This document shows positions 1 through 3,341 of a DNA stretch of 5,034 nt, piece by piece; positions within the stretch are counted from its first letter, which is position 1; the number at the start of each line of letters is the position of its first letter. The translations under genes and the position numbers were made by a program. The DNA comes from an uncultured Loktanella sp. (lineage in GTDB: Bacteria > Pseudomonadota > Alphaproteobacteria > Rhodobacterales > Rhodobacteraceae), in NCBI GenBank assembly GCA_913061335.1, contig CAJXTP010000221.1, positions 1 through 5,034 of the forward strand, written 5' to 3'. The notes below the pieces were generated by a model that ran no database searches, was not told where the DNA came from, and saw only the letters and a program-made list of their open reading frames with translations.

Positions 1-47
1 GAGATGTAGAGAGGTCTCGTGGGCTCGGAGATGTGTATAAGAGACAG
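1..47 (+). other. Illumina Nextera adapter/index contamination (not genomic)
   Basis: Seen in sequence: positions 29-47 are the 19-bp Tn5 mosaic end used in Nextera libraries. Positions 14-47 are the complete Nextera read-2 adapter. Positions 1-5 (GAGAT) match the end of the P7 flow-cell primer. Positions 6-13 (GTAGAGAG) sit exactly where the 8-base i7 index belongs, and match the index I know as N707 in oligo orientation. The transketolase frame is biologically sensible up to base 48. Beyond that it stays open through the adapter and would add the artefact peptide LSLIHISEPTRPLYI to the protein. On the plus strand the same adapter gives the artefact start MYKRQ. The whole stretch is synthetic and should be trimmed; the organism's DNA begins at 48. 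Confidence 0.98.
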
Positions 48-638
48 GTCGATGGTGATGTTGTTATTGTCCCAAAACACAATGAGGTGGGACAGTTCTT
101 GCATGCCTGCAAGACCGATCGCCTCTTGGGAGACGCCTTCCATCAAGCAACCGTCGCCTGCGATCACGTAGGTGAAGTGGTCAACGATGAATTTGCCGTA
201 GCGTGCACGCTGAATTTCTTCGGCGATCGCGAAACCAACAGAGTTACCGATACCTTGACCCAGCGGGCCTGTCGTCGTTTCAATACCACGCGCGTGGCCA
301 TATTCTGGGTGGCCAGCTGTTTTGGCACCCCATTGACGGAAATCTTTGATTTGCTGAAGTGTGATGTCTTCGTAGCCCGTCAGATACATCAGGGAGTACA
401 GCAACATGGAACCGTGGCCGGCGGACAGGATGAACCGGTCGCGGTCAGCCCAATCTGGTGCCTTCGGATCAAAGTTCAGATGCTTTTCATAGAGTACAGT
501 TGCCACGTCGGCCATGCCCATCGGCATACCGGAGTGACCTGAATTTGCGGCAGCGACCGCGTCGAGTGTAAGGGTACGGATGGCGGCTGCCTTCATCCAA
601 TGGTCGGGGTGGGCGGTGCGCAGGGCTGCAATATCCAA
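48..638 (-). CDS. tkt: Transketolase, N-terminal part (truncated at the contig end)
   Basis: Transketolase moves two-carbon ketol units between sugar phosphates in the cytoplasm, using thiamine diphosphate (ThDP) and a divalent metal, in the non-oxidative pentose phosphate (and Calvin) pathway. The visible 197 residues show the family landmarks in order: SGHSGMPMGMA (33-43, with the substrate-contact His at 35), AGHGSMLLY (73-81), TGPLGQGIGNSVG (123-135), and the ThDP/metal motif GDGCLMEG (161-168) followed by DNNNITID (190-197). The family is usually about 650-680 residues, so roughly 70% is missing beyond the adapter junction. I chose the TTG start at 638 because an AGGA lies 8 nt upstream and family members usually begin at this LDIAALR-like (MDI...) position. 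An in-frame ATG at 686 would add 16 residues, but has no clear ribosome binding site and overlaps a candidate -10 box. The gene is divergent from the coiled-coil/zapA operon. Confidence 0.94.
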
Positions 639-646
639 GACTATAA

Positions 647-650
647 TCCT
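647..650 (-). promoter_or_regulatory. Ribosome binding site supporting the TTG start of tkt
   Basis: Read on the minus strand this is AGGA, 8 nt before TTG at 638-636. No comparable purine motif precedes the in-frame ATG at 686-684, so this short site is the main sequence argument for the shorter transketolase. It is only four bases and could be chance. Confidence 0.45.
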
Positions 651-681
651 ATGGGTTAGCGGTTTTCCAAGAGTTGTAGCG

Positions 682-709
682 GTCATATCAGGGCACGGGC
701 CAAGATCAA
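682..709 (-). promoter_or_regulatory. Candidate sigma-70-type promoter for tkt
   Basis: On the minus strand, TTGATC (709-704) and TATGAC (687-682) are separated by 16 nt. Each hexamer matches the consensus at 4 of 6 positions. Transcription would begin near 675, leaving a leader of about 35 nt before the TTG start. This placement fits the TTG start better than the ATG at 686, which would lie inside the -10 box. Matches of this quality are common by chance, so this is a suggestion only. Confidence 0.25.
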
Positions 710-800
710 GCACTGGTCGTAAGTGTTTCATATCGTTGATATCTGCATATTTGCTGGCAGGGCGATGATCGCTTAGGCTTGGTCTTACGAGGCACGATTC

Positions 801-840
801 GGTAGGGCACGGCGAACGCAGATGACTGCGGCCACCTGCC
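801..840 (+). promoter_or_regulatory. Imperfect 40-nt hairpin upstream of the coiled-coil/zapA operon
   Basis: Three nested arms pair. GGTAGG (801-806) pairs with CCTGCC (835-840), including one G-U pair. GGC (811-813) pairs with GCC (831-833). CGCAG (817-821) pairs with CTGCG (826-830) around the loop ATGA. The internal asymmetries are 4 versus 1 nt and 3 versus 0 nt. It lies about 33 nt before the strong ribosome binding site of the coiled-coil gene. No run of T follows, so it is not a classical terminator. It could be a structured leader or chance in GC-rich DNA. Confidence 0.3.
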
Positions 841-872
841 ACGACTTTATATGGGATGCGTTTGGCGTGTTC

Positions 873-878
873 AGGAGG
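873..878 (+). promoter_or_regulatory. Strong ribosome binding site fixing the start of the coiled-coil gene
   Basis: A complete AGGAGG lies 8 nt before the ATG at 887. It rules against the in-frame ATG at 851, which would place this site inside the coding region and add 12 residues (MGCVWRVQEDEQ) unlike the rest of the protein. Confidence 0.8.
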
Positions 879-886
879 ACGAGCAG

Positions 887-1363
887 ATGAGCGATATTGC
901 TGCACTAGAGGGGCGTATTACGGCAGCCCTTGACCGTATTCGCGAAGGCGTGGCGCGCCAGCCAGCACCCGTTGCTGTCGAGACACCAAGCGCTGACACT
1001 GATGAATTGCGCACCCTACTGGATGAAGAGCGTACCGCGAATTCCCAGTTAGAAGACCGTGTGCGTACGTTGAAAGACCGCCAAGACGGGGCGATTTCAG
1101 ATCTTGAGGGCCGCGCTGCCAGCCATGGCGCAATCTTGGCTGCGATGGAGTCCGAGGTTCAGCGGTTACGTGCGTCGAATGCCGAGCTACGTGATATGAC
1201 AGCACAATTGCGCAGTGCCGCGGCGGATGGAGCGACTGCGCCTGAATTGATTAACCGTGCGACGATTGCAGAAGTCGAGGCGTTACAGGCCCAACGTGCG
1301 TCTGAAGCTGCGGAAATGGATGCGATTGTGTCCAGTCTCAAACCCTTGATCGAGGAGGCATAA
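887..1363 (+). CDS. Coiled-coil protein encoded upstream of zapA (ZauP-like)
   Basis: The 158-residue protein is soluble, Cys-free, and rich in Glu, Ala, Arg, Leu and Gln. A short helix (about 3-22, MSDIAALEGRITAALDRI) is followed by a Pro/Ala/Thr-rich linker (25-38), a long predicted coiled coil (about 40-111, with repeated LEDRVRTLKDR- and EVQRLRASNAELRD-like stretches), a break at 112-119 (AADGATAP), and a second helix (about 120-157). There is no signal peptide or membrane span. Its TAA is one base from the zapA ATG, with the zapA ribosome binding site inside its last codons, so the two are almost certainly co-transcribed and translationally coupled. In Caulobacter crescentus the coiled-coil protein encoded upstream of zapA (ZauP) pairs with ZapA to focus the Z-ring. 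By position and architecture this is a likely counterpart, but coiled coils are low-complexity, so the functional link is inference. I see no enzymatic motif. Confidence 0.75.
   Translation: MSDIAALEGRITAALDRIREGVARQPAPVAVETPSADTDELRTLLDEERTANSQLEDRVRTLKDRQDGAISDLEGRAASHGAILAAMESEVQRLRASNAELRDMTAQLRSAAADGATAPELINRATIAEVEALQAQRASEAAEMDAIVSSLKPLIEEA
1353..1358 (+). promoter_or_regulatory. Ribosome binding site of zapA inside the upstream gene
   Basis: AGGAGG lies 6 nt before the zapA ATG at 1365 and within the final Glu-Glu-Ala codons of the upstream coiled-coil gene. This supports coupled, near-stoichiometric translation of the two proteins. Confidence 0.75.
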
Positions 1364-1364
1364 G

Positions 1365-1748
1365 ATGCCGCAGATTGATATTTCCATTGGTGGTCGGTCG
1401 TTTGAAGTGGCCTGCCAAGAGGGCGAAGAGCATTACCTGCATTCCGCAGCCGCGATGTTGGACACTGAAGCCGCGCATCTTTCGTCGCAAATTGGCCGGA
1501 TGTCTGAAGCCCGCATGCTGCTGATGGCAGGGCTGATGTTAGCCGACAAAACGTCCGGTTTGGAAGATAAGGTCAAAGAATCTGATGCCAAGATGGCGCA
1601 ATTACAGGCGCAGATTGATACGCTTGAGGCGCGCCCTGCGACGCGAGTCGAAGTGCCTGTTGTGCCGAGTGAAGTGACGGATGCTTTGGCCGAGGTTGCT
1701 GCACGTGCCGAAAGCTTGGCCGACCAGATTGAAGGCCGCGCCGTTTAA
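1365..1748 (+). CDS. zapA: Cell division protein ZapA
   Basis: ZapA binds FtsZ in the cytoplasm and promotes bundling and alignment of protofilaments in the Z-ring. The 127-residue protein has the family's N-terminal globular domain: an initial strand pair DISIGGRSFEVACQEGEE (5-22), where the I.IGG..(Y/F).(V/I).C..GEE pattern is diagnostic, then a helix with LHSAAAMLDTEA (25-36). A helical dimerisation region follows (about 48-90), including a heptad-like stretch LEDKVKESDAKMAQLQAQIDTLEA split over 66-89. A Pro/Val linker (96-102) precedes a final helix (103-124). This C-terminal extension makes it somewhat longer than the E. coli protein (about 109 residues), as I expect for alphaproteobacteria. 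It is the second gene of a two-gene operon with the coiled-coil gene. Its stop overlaps the stop of the convergent gene, and neither 6S RNA nor ygfA follows it. Confidence 0.88.
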   Translation: MPQIDISIGGRSFEVACQEGEEHYLHSAAAMLDTEAAHLSSQIGRMSEARMLLMAGLMLADKTSGLEDKVKESDAKMAQLQAQIDTLEARPATRVEVPVVPSEVTDALAEVAARAESLADQIEGRAV

Positions 1749-2407
1749 GTCTGGCGTAGTTTTTCGGCAGCGTCTTCGTCGAATGTCACGTCGGCGGCTG
1801 TCAGCGCGGCAGCAAGTTCATCGTTGCGGCTGGCATCAAGAATCGTGCCAATGTTTCCAAATGCGATGCCGTCGATATAGAGATATGGCAAATCGGCGGT
1901 TCCGTCTTTTTGTGGTAGCCCGAGATGCATGTCGGTGTCCGATGACACATCTACGATTTTTGGCGACACTCTGATCGACGCAAAAACATCAAGGATAATC
2001 TGCTCGTTGTCGGTCGTTTGGGTTGTTGGGCCATGTAGGAAAACGGTCACTTTGTTGTTGAAGGCGATGCCTTTTACAAGCAGACGTGCAGATTTCCGGG
2101 GCCCAACTGGTCTGTGAATGAGTGTCGGATTTAGCGATTCTGCAAGGCTCCACATGCGGTCAATCGCGTTATTGCGTTGCAAGCTTCCACCGAGCCGAAG
2201 TCTGCCTGTTCCGTTAAATAGACCGCTGAGCATAGATGGTCGCAATTCAGCACGGAATTTTGCTGTGCTGGTCTCTTCGGACCCCAATTCCGGTATGTTT
2301 CCACGCTGCTTTTTACGCTTGTAAGCCTGCCACACCTGATAGCCTCGCACTGCCAAAAACAATACAACGAGGAGTGGAATCCATAGCGGCAGGCCGACTA
2401 TTGACAT
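1745..2407 (-). CDS. Membrane-anchored, cysteine-free glutaredoxin-like protein (degenerate GrxD paralogue)
   Basis: The 220-residue protein starts with a hydrophobic helix (about 3-20), then a basic stretch (YKRKKQR, 29-35). By the positive-inside rule this leaves the C-terminal body in the cytoplasm. A middle region (about 40-115) matches nothing I recognise. From about residue 118 to 219 it lines up with the GrxD encoded just upstream, with a single-residue gap: VTVFLHG (120-126) against VVLFMKG, LPYLYIDG (173-180, cis-Pro at 174) against VPQLYVKG, and VTFDEDAAEKLR (207-218) against VGFDKAAADKIR. The CGFS active site becomes DNEQ (133-136), the glutathione-contact Lys becomes His125, and the protein has no cysteine at all, so thiol chemistry and Cys-ligated Fe-S binding are not possible. 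The frame is intact, so it is not an obvious pseudogene. Its ATG shares one base with the grxD stop (TAATG), implying coupled translation. I infer a scaffold or regulatory role in the BolA-Grx system; the function is unknown. Confidence 0.82.
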   Translation of the reverse strand: MSIVGLPLWIPLLVVLFLAVRGYQVWQAYKRKKQRGNIPELGSEETSTAKFRAELRPSMLSGLFNGTGRLRLGGSLQRNNAIDRMWSLAESLNPTLIHRPVGPRKSARLLVKGIAFNNKVTVFLHGPTTQTTDNEQIILDVFASIRVSPKIVDVSSDTDMHLGLPQKDGTADLPYLYIDGIAFGNIGTILDASRNDELAAALTAADVTFDEDAAEKLRQT

Positions 2408-2766
2408 TAAGCGTTGGCTTCACGGATTTTGTCGGCGGCGGCTTTGTCGAACCCTACGCTATTTTCTGTGAAAAGCGTGTCGAGTTCGCCTGATAGCATC
2501 ATTTCGGTGATGATATCGCAGCCGCCAACAAATTCGCCTTTGACGTAAAGCTGTGGGACGGTTGGCCAGTCGGAATAGTCTTTGATGCCTTGGCGGATGT
2601 CATCGTCAGCCAGCACGTTCACGTCAGCGAATTCAACGCCCATAAAGTTCAGCACACCAGCCACGCGCGATGAGAACCCGCACTGCGGCATGGATTTTGT
2701 GCCCTTCATGAAAAGGACGACATCATTTGTGGTGACGGTGTCTTTGATTTGTGTTTCTGCAGTCAT
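2407..2766 (-). CDS. grxD: Monothiol CGFS glutaredoxin (Grx4/GrxD family)
   Basis: The 119 residues cover a full single-domain monothiol glutaredoxin, close to the family's usual 105-120. It carries the glutathione-contact Lys21, the CGFS active site (29-32), the cis-Pro loop WPTVPQLY (67-74, Pro71) and the GG.D motif (81-84). The C-terminal helix is typical of Grx4 proteins. These proteins bind a glutathione-ligated [2Fe-2S] cluster as homodimers or as heterodimers with BolA, and act in Fe-S trafficking and iron sensing in the cytoplasm rather than in disulfide reduction. The gene lies 5 nt after the small membrane-protein gene and shares one base with the start of the glutaredoxin-like gene. 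The ribosome binding site is weak (an AAGAAAG-like stretch), consistent with coupling to upstream translation. A second Cys at 83 is usual in the GGCD loop of this family. Confidence 0.97.
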   Translation of the reverse strand: MTAETQIKDTVTTNDVVLFMKGTKSMPQCGFSSRVAGVLNFMGVEFADVNVLADDDIRQGIKDYSDWPTVPQLYVKGEFVGGCDIITEMMLSGELDTLFTENSVGFDKAAADKIREANA

Positions 2767-2771
2767 GAGAA

Positions 2772-3014
2772 CTACTTTCTTGTTTTATTTGGAGCCATCG
2801 CGCGGGCATGCGCCTGTGAATCCTTTGTGTAAGCGAATGCGCTAGAGGTGTCACTTCCTGCTCTAAATGAAGCATTGGATGAGATTACTTGTTTTGTCTT
2901 AGGGTCAGGGCTGCTTCGTGAGCCGATCATGAACATCCGCACGACTGACCACACGCCATAAACGGTCGCTGCAAGGATGCCCAAAAGGATTGCTGTGGCG
3001 ACATATTGGCTCAT
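2772..3014 (-). CDS. Small single-span membrane protein between bolA and grxD (unknown)
   Basis: I do not recognise this 80-residue protein. It has one hydrophobic helix (about 5-30, ATAILLGILAATVYGVWSVV followed by RMFMI). After that comes a polar, basic, probably disordered tail rich in Ser, Thr, Ala and Lys, ending KTRK, with no Cys and no catalytic motif. The positive charges after the helix place the tail in the cytoplasm. The ATG overlaps the bolA stop as ATGA, and its TAG is 5 nt before grxD, so it sits inside a coupled operon. No strong Shine-Dalgarno precedes the start, which fits reinitiation after bolA. The intact frame and tight packing argue that it is real. A partner or anchor for the soluble BolA/Grx pair is a guess from position only. 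Confidence 0.68.
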   Translation of the reverse strand: MSQYVATAILLGILAATVYGVWSVVRMFMIGSRSSPDPKTKQVISSNASFRAGSDTSSAFAYTKDSQAHARAMAPNKTRK

Positions 3015-3244
3015 GGTGCTTTGGTTGTCAGGGCCAAGGCGTGAAGATCGCCATTTGATCCATCCATTTTACCCTTAAGGGCGGCGTAGACAGATCGTTG
3101 CTGTTGTACGCGGTTTTTACCTGCAAAACTTGCGTCAATCACTTCGGCGGCAAAATGTGCGCCGTCGTCGCCTTGCACGGTAATTTGCGCGTCAGGGAAG
3201 CCTTCGCGTAGCAGGGTTTCGATCTCGTGGGCCGTGATGGGCAT
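3011..3244 (-). CDS. bolA: BolA-family protein (BolA2/IbaG type)
   Basis: The 77-residue protein has the small BolA fold throughout: an N-terminal helix (MPITAHEIETLLREGFPDA, 1-19), a strand region with GDDGAHF (25-31), the segment FAGKNRVQQQRSVYAAL (40-56) and the conserved C-terminal DLHALAL (67-72) with His68. The G(D/S)G.HF and RV..Q..VY patterns resemble E. coli IbaG (YrbA) rather than classical BolA with its RHR signature, so I place it in the BolA2/IbaG branch. Members pair with CGFS glutaredoxins to share a [2Fe-2S] cluster, the conserved C-terminal His acting as a ligand, and work in iron sensing and Fe-S delivery in the cytoplasm. A partner gene, grxD, lies two genes downstream. The ATG start is preceded by AAGGA (3252-3256) with a 7-nt spacer. 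There is no downstream gap before the membrane-protein gene, which overlaps by 4 nt. Confidence 0.93.
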   Translation of the reverse strand: MPITAHEIETLLREGFPDAQITVQGDDGAHFAAEVIDASFAGKNRVQQQRSVYAALKGKMDGSNGDLHALALTTKAP

Positions 3245-3251
3245 GGATTTA

Positions 3252-3256
3252 TCCTT
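3252..3256 (-). promoter_or_regulatory. Ribosome binding site of bolA
   Basis: AAGGA on the minus strand lies 7 nt before the ATG at 3244. It is the clearest Shine-Dalgarno in the bolA-grxD group; the downstream genes have weak or no sites and probably depend on coupling. Confidence 0.65.
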
Positions 3257-3269
3257 ATGGCTTTAGCCT

Positions 3270-3298
3270 AATCTAAGAACCTGTGGGGCAGGCGGCAA
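3270..3298 (-). promoter_or_regulatory. Candidate sigma-70-type promoter of the bolA-grxD group
   Basis: On the minus strand, TTGCCG (3298-3293) and TAGATT (3275-3270) are spaced by exactly 17 nt and each matches the consensus at 4 of 6 positions. Transcription would start near 3263, a few bases before the bolA ribosome binding site. It is the best match I can find in the 97-bp gap between purL and bolA, and suggests the group can be expressed independently of purL. The spacer contains a short inverted repeat (CCTG/CAGG around five bases). Confidence is limited because I cannot scan for chance matches. Confidence 0.35.
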
Positions 3299-3341
3299 GG
3301 GGCGGTGCCTTTGGCGGGCGTAATTCGGAAAAAGCGAGGCG

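Noticed and set aside
29..47. Tn5 mosaic end as a sign of a natural transposon
   Set aside because: It is directly joined to the Nextera adapter and index bases and there is no transposase gene; it is a library-construction artefact.
33..542. Plus-strand open frame of 169 codons beginning MYKRQ
   Set aside because: Its start lies inside the Nextera adapter and the rest is antisense to the well-supported transketolase frame; no family resemblance.
796..800. GANTC (GATTC) site upstream of the zapA operon as a CcrM/GcrA cell-cycle signal
   Set aside because: A single 5-base site in about 250 bp is expected often by chance, and other GANTC sites occur in coding regions of the window.
851..886. 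Extended N-terminus of the coiled-coil gene from the ATG at 851
   Set aside because: The strong AGGAGG at 873-878 would lie inside the coding region and the extra 12 residues do not resemble the acidic helical protein that follows.
1745..2407. Glutaredoxin-like gene as a pseudogene
   Set aside because: Frame is intact over 220 codons, the start is coupled to grxD, and fold-defining residues are kept while only the active site is lost; more like a pseudoenzyme than decay.
3290..3341. Possible terminator after purL in the GC-rich stretch
   Set aside because: Only a 4-bp stem (GGCA/TGCC) can be drawn and no T-run follows it on the minus strand; not supportable.
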